Origin: CAILZL01 sp050248275
GTDB lineage: Bacteria > Pseudomonadota > Gammaproteobacteria > Steroidobacterales > Steroidobacteraceae
Direction of reading: 5' to 3'
DNA length: 64,000 bases
Assembly: GCA_050248275.1 (NCBI GenBank)
Contig: JBFWSR010000003.1
Span: 127,870 to 191,869 of the forward strand
The notes under the pieces are model-generated. The model was not told the DNA's origin, searched no databases, and saw only the letters and a list, made by a program, of their open reading frames with translations. Positions 52,078 to 61,179 of this stretch are shown here, in pieces. Position numbers and translations under genes: made by a program. Positions within the stretch are counted from its first letter, which is position 1; every line of letters begins with the position of its first letter.

Positions 52078-53145
52078 ATGTCGGTATTGTCGCGTTACAT
52101 CATTCGCGCCGTGCTGGGCTACACCGCATTGGTGATGGCGGTGCTGCTGATGCTGATCGGCCTGTATCTGTTTCTTACGCAGCTCGATGAGCTGGGCTCC
52201 GGCCGTTATGGAGCGCTGGATGCACTTGTGGTGGTGGCGTGCCGGTTGCCGCAGCAAGCGTTTACGTTATTGCCGATCGGTGCGCTCATGGGATCGTTGT
52301 TGGCGCTGGGAAATCTGGCGCGATCAAGCGAGTTGATCGTCATGCGCGCTTCAGGCGTATCGGTATTTCGCCTGGCCGGTTGGGTGGCGATGGCCGGCGT
52401 ATTACTGACGATTCTGACGTGGGGTATTGGCGATTATCTGGCGCCTCCGGCCGAACAGTTTGCCAGCCGCTACAAGAGTCTGGCCAAAACCAATCAGTAC
52501 AGCACGATTGGTAGCGAAGACTTGTGGGCCAAGGATGGCAATGTGTTTCTGTCAGTGCAGAAACAAAACAATGTGAATTCTTTTGGCGGGGTTTATGTGC
52601 TGCGATTCGATGAGCAGCGACGCCTGCAAAGCGTGGGGCGTGCGGACGCCGCCGAACTGGGCGATGGTCGATCCTGGCGATTGAAGCGCTATGCTGAAAC
52701 CCGCTTTGAAACGGATCGCACCATTGCGACACAACAGCCGAATCTGCAATTGGATACCAACCTTTCTGCAGAGTTTCTGGGGGCGGCGGCAACCGATCCT
52801 GAAAACCTGACGGGCACGGCGTTATTGCGTTATATCCGTTATCTGAATGACAACAGACTTGAATCAAACGAATACAGGACCGCGTTCTGGTCACGTGTTG
52901 CCCGTACTTGTACGTTGCTGATCATTGTCATGCTGGCAGTACCATTTTCATTTGGACCCATGCGTTCTACCGGAACCGGTACTCGCATGGTTGTGGGTGT
53001 GCTGGTCGGCGCTTTGTTTTTCCTGCTGGCTAAACTGCTCAGCAATGGTGGTACGGTTTATAACCTTGATCCTTTGATCATCGCGTGGGGACCCACGGCG
53101 GTGCTTGCTGTGGTGACTGCAATTGCTATTGCCAAGGTGCGTTGA
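52078..53145 (+). CDS. lptG: LPS export permease LptG
   Basis: The 355-residue protein has the same plan as LptF: three helices, a periplasmic jellyroll (residues ~130-260) and three helices. VLSRYIIRAVLGYTALVM and RSSELIVMRASGVSVFRLA are LptG markers. It partners LptF in the LptB2FG transporter. Confidence 0.95.
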   Translation: MSVLSRYIIRAVLGYTALVMAVLLMLIGLYLFLTQLDELGSGRYGALDALVVVACRLPQQAFTLLPIGALMGSLLALGNLARSSELIVMRASGVSVFRLAGWVAMAGVLLTILTWGIGDYLAPPAEQFASRYKSLAKTNQYSTIGSEDLWAKDGNVFLSVQKQNNVNSFGGVYVLRFDEQRRLQSVGRADAAELGDGRSWRLKRYAETRFETDRTIATQQPNLQLDTNLSAEFLGAAATDPENLTGTALLRYIRYLNDNRLESNEYRTAFWSRVARTCTLLIIVMLAVPFSFGPMRSTGTGTRMVVGVLVGALFFLLAKLLSNGGTVYNLDPLIIAWGPTAVLAVVTAIAIAKVR

Positions 53146-53204
53146 GTGGACAGTTGCATCACTTGCGCAATCATCATGTCATCCATCAGGAAATAGTCTT
53201 GAGT

Positions 53205-53747
53205 ATGTCTGAATACCCATCGGTTACCGGAACGCCGGCCGGCTTATTGCGTAGATTGGGCGCCATCGTGTCGGATTCGCTGGTGGTGCTTGGCTTGCTG
53301 TTGCTGGCCAGCATGTTGTTCATTCCGTTGTTGCAATTCCTTAATGCAAAAGCGATGGCTCCCAGCGAAGTGGGCTGGTTGTGGAGCGGTATTTACTGGG
53401 CATGGCTGTTGACGATATGGATCGCTTTTTTTGGATTTTTCTGGACGCGTCGCGGTCAGACCATCGGCATGCAGGCATGGCGTATCCGTCTGGAAGATGA
53501 GCGTGGGGCATTGTTGAATTGGTCGCATGCATTGCGACGTTTATGGTTCGCAACATTGCCCTGGCTGCCATGTCTGGTCGTGCTGCGGCTTGCAGAGCAT
53601 TATGGTTCTGACGTCCTCAAGCATCTGGGGCAGGGGTTGTCTTTGTTGGGTGCGGCGGGGCTGGTGCGATTGTGTTTTGATCCGCAAAAACGGACTTGGC
53701 ATGACCGGATTTCAAAAAGTCGAGTAATAATGCTGCCAAAGCCGTAA
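53205..53747 (+). CDS. RDD-family membrane protein
   Basis: ATG 53205 gives 180 residues. The RDD pattern is visible: AGLLRRLGAIVSDSLVVLGLLLL (first helix with Arg and Asp), then TIGMQAWRIRLED and RRTWHDRISKSRVI-like C-terminus. It has about four membrane segments. The role of RDD proteins is unclear; some are linked to ion antiport. It lies 59 bases after lptG, a common neighbour in gammaproteobacteria. Confidence 0.85.
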   Translation: MSEYPSVTGTPAGLLRRLGAIVSDSLVVLGLLLLASMLFIPLLQFLNAKAMAPSEVGWLWSGIYWAWLLTIWIAFFGFFWTRRGQTIGMQAWRIRLEDERGALLNWSHALRRLWFATLPWLPCLVVLRLAEHYGSDVLKHLGQGLSLLGAAGLVRLCFDPQKRTWHDRISKSRVIMLPKP

Positions 53748-53847
53748 AATTGGTGTTAGAATTGCTGCCTTGACGGTGATATTGATATTTCTTTTATAGA
53801 TCAGTGGGTTGTGGATCCAGGTCAATAAAAGGCAATTCAAATAACAC

Positions 53848-53876
53848 TTGTATTGCACTGCAGCATTGCGTATATT
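53848..53876 (+). promoter_or_regulatory. Candidate promoter of the small RNA
   Basis: TTGTAT (53848-53853) and TATATT (53871-53876) are separated by exactly 17 bases. The -10 box matches five of six consensus bases; the -35 box is weak. Transcription would start near 53883. Confidence 0.5.
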
Positions 53877-53882
53877 GTGCAC

Positions 53883-54049
53883 CACAGCATGAGTTCGTGG
53901 CCACTTTGGAAGCTGTTTTCAAGTGGCTTGACCGGATGAGCTTCGCTCTGGTCACGCGTCAGTAGTCACGCGAACGTTGGAAGCAAGGTTTCTGTTTCTT
54001 TGCTCGAATCCCCCTGATTGGCCGGTGTACTTGTACCCGGCCTTTTTTT
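53883..54049 (+). ncRNA. Candidate multi-hairpin small RNA
   Basis: Between the RDD gene and the convergent gene lies a ~167-base unit with a promoter at its left end and a strong terminator at its right. It holds four successive stem-loops: GCCACTT/AAGTGGC (53900-53927), TGACC/GGTCA enclosing GAG-CTTCG-CTC (53929-53954), CGCGT/ACGCG (53955-53972) and AGCAA/TTGCT (53982-54004). GGA triplets lie in the first loop, in a bulge of the second hairpin and at the base of the fourth, which recalls CsrA/RsmA-titrating RNAs; this is speculative. No open frame of note is present. Confidence 0.55.
54020..54049 (+). terminator. Rho-independent terminator of the small RNA
   Basis: GGCCGG (54020-54025) pairs with CCGGCC (54037-54042); an inner GTAC/GTAC extends the stem past one bulged T. 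Seven T follow. Confidence 0.85.
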
Positions 54050-54066
54050 ATCCGCCAGATCGTCGC

Positions 54067-54954
54067 CTAACCGCGCAACTGTCTTTCGATATTGTTTTTA
54101 TGGGCGCGCAAAATACGGCGTATCTCGGCTGCCGCAGGCCGTTCTGCCATGCGCGCAATCAGTTCGGTCAGCTCATGCCACTCGCGTCCCCATTTCAGCA
54201 GGCGCACCGCGTCGGCGATCACGATTTCTTGAATTCGGGCGTCGCCGGATTGCGTAGATACGTTCGTCGGCGTGGCCAGAGGTTTGGGAGCGGCCGGTTG
54301 ACGCTTGGGTGAGGGGTCGGTCACCTGCCGCGGACTGGCTTTTTTGGCAGGTGTTTTCAGGCGAGGCATTTCACGGGTTCGTTCCACATCACCGCCGGTA
54401 TGAGCGGGCGCTACCTTGACCTGTTGCATCTCCCGAGTGGCATCGTTTTCAGCGTTCCTGGATTTCTGGACAGGTGCTTCCTGAGTCACGTCATTGCTGG
54501 TCAGCGCCGGAGATGCTTTTTCGCGAGCGGAATCAGCCAGCGGGATGTAACGTTTGATGTTCTGTATGCCGACCAGATTGGCCAGGAAGTGCATCAGCTC
54601 CAGCGATTCGGCAAAGGATTCGTCGTTGCTGGCGATATGGCTTTTGCACAAGGTTTTCAGTTGCAGGATCTTTTGCTGCGCCATTTCCAGGATCCAGCGG
54701 GCCGGACGTTCGTGTTCCGGCCACGGCTGTATCTGCCGGTAGTTGGCATCATCCAGGTCCAGATATTTGAGATGCAGTTCGATGCTGGCGAGCCAGCGGT
54801 CGAGCATGTCCAGCACACGCTTGTCGGCGGGGGTCATAGCAGCTCCATGATCATGCGCGGCATTATGCATGGCAATTGACAGCTTACTGTGAAGCAGGTG
54901 GCAGCGCCGACGGGCGGCCGTTTCGGTCGGGTGAGCGGCATCGGCAGGATTCAT
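54067..54954 (-). CDS. Hypothetical protein, helical ends with a Pro/Lys-rich linker
   Basis: ATG 54954 gives 295 residues; a GTG at 55002 is also possible and neither has a clear ribosome site. I do not recognise the family. The N-terminal part is helical (KRVLDMLDRWLASIELHLKYLDLDD, ILEMAQQKILQLKTLCKSHIASN). A long Thr/Lys/Pro-rich linker spans residues ~150-225, and a C-terminal helical domain (VIADAVRLLKWGREWHELTELIARMA) ends with a basic tail. It is cytoplasmic. It lies convergent with the candidate small RNA and its terminator. Confidence 0.65.
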   Translation of the reverse strand: MNPADAAHPTETAARRRCHLLHSKLSIAMHNAAHDHGAAMTPADKRVLDMLDRWLASIELHLKYLDLDDANYRQIQPWPEHERPARWILEMAQQKILQLKTLCKSHIASNDESFAESLELMHFLANLVGIQNIKRYIPLADSAREKASPALTSNDVTQEAPVQKSRNAENDATREMQQVKVAPAHTGGDVERTREMPRLKTPAKKASPRQVTDPSPKRQPAAPKPLATPTNVSTQSGDARIQEIVIADAVRLLKWGREWHELTELIARMAERPAAAEIRRILRAHKNNIERQLRG

Positions 54955-55101
54955 TATCTGGATGCTGTCACCGATTATTAATGATAAAAGTATGGTTGCC
55001 ACTCACCATCCTGTTTGAGACCGCAAGTTTTCGGGGTGGATGAGGATGGTGGAATTGGTGCTCGCGTCGCGTTACGTACTCGTCAATTGGCACGCCTGTG
55101 T

Positions 55102-55413
55102 TCAGATGTCAGGCCGCCGCTTGGCCCAAGCCAATTTTTCGGCCGGCTTCATTTGCTTCAATGCGTATTCGGCTTGCAATGCGGCGGATTTGGTGGGGAA
55201 TGGCTGTACGCCCAAAATTTTCAGTGGTGGATTTGCGCGGGTGAATTTTGCTCCCCTGCCCATGACATGGGCGCGAAATCGTGTCTGCACATCCAATGTG
55301 ATCCCGGTATAAGTACGGCCATCAGTGCATGCCAGAAGATAAAGCCACCATGTTTTTGTCGATGCCGATGCAGCGATATCGCTACTATTGATGGGCAGAC
55401 TTCTAACGGTCAT
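55102..55413 (-). CDS. GIY-YIG nuclease-domain protein
   Basis: ATG 55413 is the most reasonable start (103 residues); a TTG at 55485 would add 24. The GIY-YIG core reads WWLYLLACTDGRTYTGITLDVQTRFRAH, with the catalytic Tyr and Arg, then GAKFTRANPPLKIL and QAEYALKQM. This is the small single-domain UPF0213/YhbQ type found in many chromosomes. DNA-repair-like roles are proposed for relatives. Confidence 0.85.
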   Translation of the reverse strand: MTVRSLPINSSDIAASASTKTWWLYLLACTDGRTYTGITLDVQTRFRAHVMGRGAKFTRANPPLKILGVQPFPTKSAALQAEYALKQMKPAEKLAWAKRRPDI

Positions 55414-55497
55414 TTGGCGGGTTTGGTCGAAACGTGCATTTCCGCGCGGTTTTCGTGCGAGGCAGACGGCAATTACAAAAGTCAAAGTCTGATTTCA

Positions 55498-55573
<76 letters not shown>

Positions 55574-55654
55574 GTGAGCAGAAGATGACGGGCGCTGCGT
55601 AAGAGGTGCGCTATTATACGTAGACATGTCCTTTGCTCAAGCGGAACGCATTAG

Positions 55655-57061
55655 TTGAACAATCAGCAAGAAAACCATCAACAGCCCGTATTGTCCGTCG
55701 AGGATGCGGCGGCGCCGGTGGTCGTGCCGCGAGCCGAACACCCCATTTCCCGCAGTTCGATTTCGCCCAGTGCATTGAAAGTCTTGTACCGCCTCAAGGA
55801 TGCGGGTTATCAGGCATTCCTGGTCGGCGGTGCGGTGCGTGATCTGTTGCTGGGGCGCAATCCCAAGGATTTCGATATCGGCACCAATGCTCATCCGGAG
55901 CAGGTGCGCGAATTGTTCCGCAACTGCCGGTTGATAGGTCGTCGCTTTCATCTTGCACATGTACGCTTCGGCCAGGAAGTCATTGAAGTGGCCACATTTC
56001 GTGCTGCGCATACGCTGATAGATGATGACAACAGTGTCGATGAAGACTCGCGCCGCGTGCTGGATACTCACGGGCGCATCTTGCGCGACAATCTGTATGG
56101 CTCGATTGATGAAGATGTGTGGCGGCGAGATTTCACCGCCAATGCGCTGTATTACAACATCCATGATTATTCGATCTGGGATTACACAGGCGGCGTGGCC
56201 GACGCCAGGGCGCGGCTGCTCAAACTGATCGGCGATCCGGAAACACGTTATCGCGAAGATCCGGTGCGCATGCTGCGCGCGGTACGGTTTGCCGCCAAAC
56301 TGGATTTCACCATTGATGTCGCCACAGCGCGTCCCATTCCGAAACTGGCTTACATGCTGGATGGCGTGCCTGCAGCACGCTTGTTTGATGAAGTGAACAA
56401 GTTGTTTCTGTCGGGCAGCGCCCTGCGCAGTTTTGAGTTGTTACGCGACCATGCCTTGCTGGCGCATTTGTTTCCGGAGTTGACCGCTGCGCTGTCGCAA
56501 TCCACCGATGGCGTGGCTGAGCGACTGATAAGACTTGGTCTGGCGGGAACGGATGAGCGTATTGCGGCGGACAAATCTGTTACTCCGGCCTTTCTGTTTG
56601 CAGTGCTGTTATGGCCGGCCGTAAGACGGCAGGCCATGCAGTTTGCGGCCATGGCGGATTCGCCGATTCAGGCGTTGCAGGATGCCTGGGACACCATTGC
56701 CGCGCGGGCACAGCGACGCGTGGCCTTGCCTAAACGCTTCAGTCTGAGCGCGCGTGAAATGGTGGCCCTGCAACCACGCTTTGATCACCGTGGCGGCAAG
56801 CGCAGTTTGCGTCTGCTCGAGCATCCACGTTTTCGCGCTGCTTATGACTTTCTGCTGTTGCGCGCGGCGGCTGGCGAAGTTGAACAGTCCGTGGCCGATT
56901 GGTGGACGGAGATTCAAACCCTGCCGGCGGAAGCGCGGGCTGCCCGGGTGGAGGCGACAGCAACGGGTACGCGCGAGGCGAATACCGATGGTGTGGTCAC
57001 GCCAGCCAAGAAACGTAGGCGTCGTCGCAGTCGCAGTAAACGTCCCGCGCCTGATGCCTAG
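55655..57061 (+). CDS. pcnB: Poly(A) polymerase I
   Basis: The 468-residue protein starts at TTG 55655; no ATG start is near. The nucleotidyltransferase core is GGAVRDLLLGRNPKDFDIGT with catalytic D72 and D74; RRDFTANALYY and EDPVRMLRAVRFAAKL are the class II poly(A) polymerase markers that set it apart from the CCA-adding enzyme. A basic Arg/Lys-rich tail (KKRRRRRSRSKRP) is typical. It adds A-tails to RNA 3' ends and promotes decay. folK follows after 14 bases, the usual pair. Confidence 0.93.
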   Translation: MNNQQENHQQPVLSVEDAAAPVVVPRAEHPISRSSISPSALKVLYRLKDAGYQAFLVGGAVRDLLLGRNPKDFDIGTNAHPEQVRELFRNCRLIGRRFHLAHVRFGQEVIEVATFRAAHTLIDDDNSVDEDSRRVLDTHGRILRDNLYGSIDEDVWRRDFTANALYYNIHDYSIWDYTGGVADARARLLKLIGDPETRYREDPVRMLRAVRFAAKLDFTIDVATARPIPKLAYMLDGVPAARLFDEVNKLFLSGSALRSFELLRDHALLAHLFPELTAALSQSTDGVAERLIRLGLAGTDERIAADKSVTPAFLFAVLLWPAVRRQAMQFAAMADSPIQALQDAWDTIAARAQRRVALPKRFSLSAREMVALQPRFDHRGGKRSLRLLEHPRFRAAYDFLLLRAAAGEVEQSVADWWTEIQTLPAEARAARVEATATGTREANTDGVVTPAKKRRRRRSRSKRPAPDA

Positions 57062-57075
57062 CAGGTTTCGCGCTA

Positions 57076-57588
57076 ATGGATCAGTCAACGTGGACGCCTG
57101 CTTACATTGCGCTGGGCAGCAATCTTGGAGAACCTGAGCAACAGGTAAAACGTGCGCTGACGGAACTCGCACAGCTCGGCGAGTCGCGTTTGATTGCACA
57201 ATCATCCCTGTATCGATCGGCACCCATGGGACCGCAGGATCAGCCGGCGTTTGTCAACGCAGTGGCCGCGTTACTGACGCATTTGAGTGCGTCTGAACTG
57301 CTGACGCAGTTGCAGGCCATTGAACGACGCATGGGACGACAGGCGCCTGTCATGCGTTGGGGACCACGCGTGATTGATCTGGATATTCTGCTGCATGGTG
57401 ATACCTGCAGTGACACGCCAGCCCTGCAGCTACCGCATCCGGGCATGCTGCTGCGTAATTTTGTCATGGTGCCGCTGGCCGAAATCGCACCACAATTGTC
57501 CTTGTCCAACGGACTGATGGCGAGTGCGATGGCGCAACGTTTGGGTATGGCTGGCTTGCAGCGTATCCAGTACGGTACGCATACATGA
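57076..57588 (+). CDS. folK: HPPK (folate biosynthesis)
   Basis: The 170-residue protein has the HPPK signatures YIALGSNLGEPEQQV, SSLYRSAPMGPQDQPAFVNA and WGPRVIDLDILLHG, with the Asp pair that binds magnesium. It transfers pyrophosphate to 6-hydroxymethyl-dihydropterin. It overlaps the next gene by four bases. Confidence 0.95.
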   Translation: MDQSTWTPAYIALGSNLGEPEQQVKRALTELAQLGESRLIAQSSLYRSAPMGPQDQPAFVNAVAALLTHLSASELLTQLQAIERRMGRQAPVMRWGPRVIDLDILLHGDTCSDTPALQLPHPGMLLRNFVMVPLAEIAPQLSLSNGLMASAMAQRLGMAGLQRIQYGTHT

Positions 57589-58241
57589 GTCAGACCACCG
57601 CAGCACATCGAGCGCCGCCATACATCGTGGTCGAAGGACCCATCGGTGTGGGCAAGACCAGTCTGGCCAGGCGGCTGGCAACGAGTTTCAATGCCGCCCT
57701 GGTGCTGGAGCAGGCTGAAGAAAACCCGTTTCTGGAACGCTTTTATCGCAACCCGCGTGCGGCTGCCTTGCCGGCGCAATTGTTTTTCCTGTTTCAGCGC
57801 GCCAAACAACTGGAAGCATTGCATCAGCAGGATCTGTTCGCCGCCACGCATGTGTCTGACTATCTGTTCGACAAGGATCGTTTGTTTGCCCGCATCAATC
57901 TCGATGTTGATGAGCTGGATCTCTACGAACAGGTTTATGCGCGCCTGTCGCTCGAAGTGCCCACGCCGGATCTGGTGATATACCTGCAGGCGCCCATCGA
58001 CGTGTTGTTGGAACGCATTGCCCGGCGCGGCATTCATTACGAGCAGCACATCGACCGGACCTATCTGGAAATGCTCAACAACGCCTATGCCGGTTTCTTT
58101 TACGATTACCGGGCGGCGCCCTTGTTGATCGTCAATGCCGCACAGGCGGATTTTGTCGGACGCGATCAGGATTACCAGCAGTTATTGGCGGAATTGGCGC
58201 GGGTCAAGCCGGGCCGTCAATACTTCAACCCCGCCTATTGA
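57585..58241 (+). CDS. Deoxynucleoside kinase
   Basis: The 218-residue protein has a P-loop GPIGVGKTSLARRL, EENPFLERFYRNP, SDYLFDKDRLFA (substrate-site motif) and the LID-like ERIARRGIHYEQ. This is the dNK/dCK family, which phosphorylates deoxynucleosides for salvage. The gene between folK and panB is common in this lineage. Confidence 0.9.
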   Translation: MSQTTAAHRAPPYIVVEGPIGVGKTSLARRLATSFNAALVLEQAEENPFLERFYRNPRAAALPAQLFFLFQRAKQLEALHQQDLFAATHVSDYLFDKDRLFARINLDVDELDLYEQVYARLSLEVPTPDLVIYLQAPIDVLLERIARRGIHYEQHIDRTYLEMLNNAYAGFFYDYRAAPLLIVNAAQADFVGRDQDYQQLLAELARVKPGRQYFNPAY

Positions 58242-58342
58242 GGCCCTGGTTGAAGTTTGCTGGCCGTATCATTAAGGTGCGCCCCGGCTTCCTTTCCCAA
58301 TCCTGCGGCCATCCGGTCCAGACGTTGGGTACAACATGGGAC

Positions 58343-59176
58343 ATGAATATGTACACCCACCTGCAAGAGCGCTATGCAGCGCGTCCGCCGGTCAATATCG
58401 GTACCCTGAACAAGATGAAGGCCGACCGGCAGAAAATTGCCTGTGTCACGGCCTACGATGCCAGTTTCGCCGCTCTGGTGGACGATGCCGGACTGGATGT
58501 GGTGCTGGTGGGGGATTCACTGGGCATGGTGATTCAAGGGCATGGCACCACGGTGCCGGTCACTCTGGAAGACGTGATTTATCACTGCAAGGCTGTCAGT
58601 CGTGGTCTGTACCGGCCGTTTCTCATGGCAGACATGCCGTTCATGACCTATGCGTCGCCCGAGCAGGCTTTGAACAATGCGGTGCGACTGATGCAGGAAG
58701 GCGGCGCCAAGATGGTCAAGCTGGAAGGCGGCGCCAGCCAGGCGTCGATCGTTGAATTTCTCGCCAATCACGATATCGCGGTGTGCGCGCATCTGGGCTT
58801 GAAGCCGCAATCGGTACACAAGGTCGGCGGTTTTCGCGTGCAGGGCCGTGATGACGAGGCAGCGGAGCAAATGCGCCGCGATGCCAGGCTGCTGGAATCG
58901 GCCGGCGCGGACGTGGTGTTGCTGGAATGCATTCCGGCGGCACTGGGCGCACAGATCACCGCAGAATTGCAGGTGCCGGTGATCGGTATTGGCGCCGGGC
59001 CCGATACCGACGGACAAATCCTGGTGCTGTACGACTTGCTGGATATCACCAGCGGCCGCAAGCCGCGCTTTGCCAAGAGTTTCATGGCAGGCGTCGACAG
59101 TCCGCTCGCTGCCCTGAAGAACTACGCCGATGCGATACGCAGCAAATCCTACCCCGCTGCCGAGCACTGCTTCTGA
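58343..59176 (+). CDS. panB: Ketopantoate hydroxymethyltransferase
   Basis: ATG 58343 gives 277 residues; the frame is open upstream to 58238, but only from about 58379 on does similarity begin (TLNKMKADRQKIACVTAYDASFA). DVVLVGDSLGMVIQGH and VKLEGGASQ carry the metal and substrate residues. It makes ketopantoate, the first step to pantothenate. panC follows after 45 bases. Confidence 0.95.
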   Translation: MNMYTHLQERYAARPPVNIGTLNKMKADRQKIACVTAYDASFAALVDDAGLDVVLVGDSLGMVIQGHGTTVPVTLEDVIYHCKAVSRGLYRPFLMADMPFMTYASPEQALNNAVRLMQEGGAKMVKLEGGASQASIVEFLANHDIAVCAHLGLKPQSVHKVGGFRVQGRDDEAAEQMRRDARLLESAGADVVLLECIPAALGAQITAELQVPVIGIGAGPDTDGQILVLYDLLDITSGRKPRFAKSFMAGVDSPLAALKNYADAIRSKSYPAAEHCF

Positions 59177-59221
59177 CGTGCGCCGCGTTATGGATATACC
59201 GGTCCGACGAGATCACACAGA

Positions 59222-60091
59222 TTGAACCACTCCAGCATTGAATCCATCGCGCGTCCTGTCGCGATACTCGAGCGCGTGCATGCCTGGCGCAGGCAGGGGC
59301 TGCGCGTGGCGCTGGTCCCTACCATGGGCAATCTGCACAAGGGTCATGCCACGCTGGTGGCGCGCGCACGCGATCATGCGGACCGCGTGGTGGTGAGCAT
59401 CTTCGTGAATCCGTTGCAGTTCGGTCCCAATGAGGATTTTGCCGCCTATCCGCGTACTCCGGACGAAGACCGGGCGTTGCTGGCCGAATACCACGCCGAC
59501 CTGTTGTTCGCTCCCGAGGTCAGCGACATGTATCCGCAGACTACACAGCAGCACACCATCGTGCAGGTGCCGGAACTGTCTGACATTCTGTGCGGCGTGG
59601 TGCGTCCCGGGCATTTCATCGGCGTGGCGACAGTGGTGGCCAAGCTGTTCAACATCGTGCAGCCCGATGTGGCCCTGTTCGGTGAAAAGGATTATCAGCA
59701 ACTGGCCATCATCAAGCGCATGGCCATTGATCTGTGCATGCCCTTGCAGGTGATCGGCGTGCCGACGGTGCGTGACAGTGACGGACTGGCGATGAGTTCG
59801 CGCAATCGTTATCTCAGCGCCGAACAGCGTCGGCTGGCGCCGCATATCTATGCGATTCTCAGCGCCGTCGAACAACAGTTGCTGCAGGGAGAGCGTGATT
59901 TTCCGGCGCTGGAACAGGCAGCGGCCGAACAGCTCAAACAGGCTGGCTTTGCACCGGATTACGTGTCGATTCGCGATGCGTACACCTTGCAGTTGCCCCA
60001 CGCGCAATCGCGCAGGCTGGTGGTGCTGACGGCTGCCCGTCTGGGACGGGCACGCCTGATCGATAACGTGCAGGTTACATTGAACCGGTGA
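59222..60091 (+). CDS. panC: Pantothenate synthetase
   Basis: The 289-residue protein uses TTG 59222; no ATG lies in the right place. VALVPTMGNLHKGHATLV holds the HxGH-type ATP motif, followed by FVNPLQFGPNEDF, FGEKDYQQLAIIKRM and MSSRNRYLS. It joins pantoate and beta-alanine. panD is not in the window. Confidence 0.94.
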   Translation: MNHSSIESIARPVAILERVHAWRRQGLRVALVPTMGNLHKGHATLVARARDHADRVVVSIFVNPLQFGPNEDFAAYPRTPDEDRALLAEYHADLLFAPEVSDMYPQTTQQHTIVQVPELSDILCGVVRPGHFIGVATVVAKLFNIVQPDVALFGEKDYQQLAIIKRMAIDLCMPLQVIGVPTVRDSDGLAMSSRNRYLSAEQRRLAPHIYAILSAVEQQLLQGERDFPALEQAAAEQLKQAGFAPDYVSIRDAYTLQLPHAQSRRLVVLTAARLGRARLIDNVQVTLNR

Positions 60092-60181
60092 TCGCAGGCC
60101 GTTGCTGAGTCATGGGCTGGCTGCCATGGTTTGTGGCGGCGTCTGTAGTACGCTGTCCGCCACTCATGGTTGAGCCGACGT

Positions 60182-61162
60182 ATGCATCGAACCATTCAAC
60201 AACTTCGCCTCGTTTGCCTCGCGCTTGCCTTGCTGGGCGCCGCCACGCTCATGGCGGCGCCGCAATGCGAGATTCGTCCGGCGGCGCGGGCATCGCTGCG
60301 GCAATTGCAGACGGTCATGGCCAGTGGCCGGTTTGTTGCCTATCAGCCGACTTCGCTGCAGGTCATCAATGGTCGATTGACACAGGCGGATATGACCAGC
60401 ATCAAACAGGATCTGCAGACGCTGCGTTCCCGTTTCGATGGCGTCATTACCTATGGCAGCCGTAATGGCGCCGAACGCATTGCCGATATGGCTGCACAGC
60501 TGGACTATCGTGCAGTGATTGTCGGTGTGTGGGATATCAATGATGCGCAGGAACTTGCTGCCGCAGTGGCGGCGGCGCGGCGTCATCCCAAACTGGTGCT
60601 GGGCATCTCGCTGGGCAATGAACGCCTGTTTGCCAGGCAGGCCAGTGCTGCACAGTTGGCGCAGGCTCTGCGCAACTTGCGCCGACAAGCGCCGCAACTG
60701 GCGCTGACCACCACCGAGCCATTCCATCTGCTGCTGGAGCCGGCAGCCGCGCCCATCATGGCGGCCAGCGATTTCATGCTGGTGAATGTGCACCCGGTAT
60801 TCGAGTCCTGGTTCCGTGATGCACCGGATGCCAATGCCGCTGAATTTGTCGTGCAAGTTGTCGATAAATTGCAGGCAGTGGCTTGTGGTCCCATCCTGGT
60901 CAAGGAAACCGGCGTGCCCACTGCACCTGCATCGATGGGCTATACACCGGAACGGCAGGCGGGTTTCTATGCCGCCTTGCAGCGACGTTTCCTGCCCGGT
61001 ACACAACGGGCATTTGCGTATTTTTCAGCGTTCGATGCACCCTGGCGTGTGAACGATGTCAGTCCGGTGCCGGGAGCACATCCGGAAGAGGCGCACTGGG
61101 GTTTGTATGATGAGCAACGCCAGCCCAAACCCGTGATGCAGGCGATTCCGGTGCTGAAATAG
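60182..61162 (+). CDS. Secreted GH17-like glycosyl hydrolase
   Basis: ATG 60182 gives 326 residues with a signal peptide (cleavage near LMAAPQ, about residue 26). The TIM-barrel-like body has DYRAVIVGVWDIN, LGISLGNE (probable acid/base Glu) and GPILVKETGVP (probable nucleophile Glu), with SAFDAPW and HWGLYDEQRQPKP near the end, matching the GH17 beta-1,3-glucanase-like family. The substrate is probably a beta-glucan in the periplasm or outside the cell. It is convergent with the glycosyltransferase gene. Confidence 0.78.
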   Translation: MHRTIQQLRLVCLALALLGAATLMAAPQCEIRPAARASLRQLQTVMASGRFVAYQPTSLQVINGRLTQADMTSIKQDLQTLRSRFDGVITYGSRNGAERIADMAAQLDYRAVIVGVWDINDAQELAAAVAAARRHPKLVLGISLGNERLFARQASAAQLAQALRNLRRQAPQLALTTTEPFHLLLEPAAAPIMAASDFMLVNVHPVFESWFRDAPDANAAEFVVQVVDKLQAVACGPILVKETGVPTAPASMGYTPERQAGFYAALQRRFLPGTQRAFAYFSAFDAPWRVNDVSPVPGAHPEEAHWGLYDEQRQPKPVMQAIPVLK

Positions 61163-61179
61163 GTGGCGCGTCTTTCCTG

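Noticed and set aside
50977..52257. 426-residue open frame on the minus strand
   Set aside because: Antisense to lptF and lptG; extremely Gln/His-rich with no family pattern.
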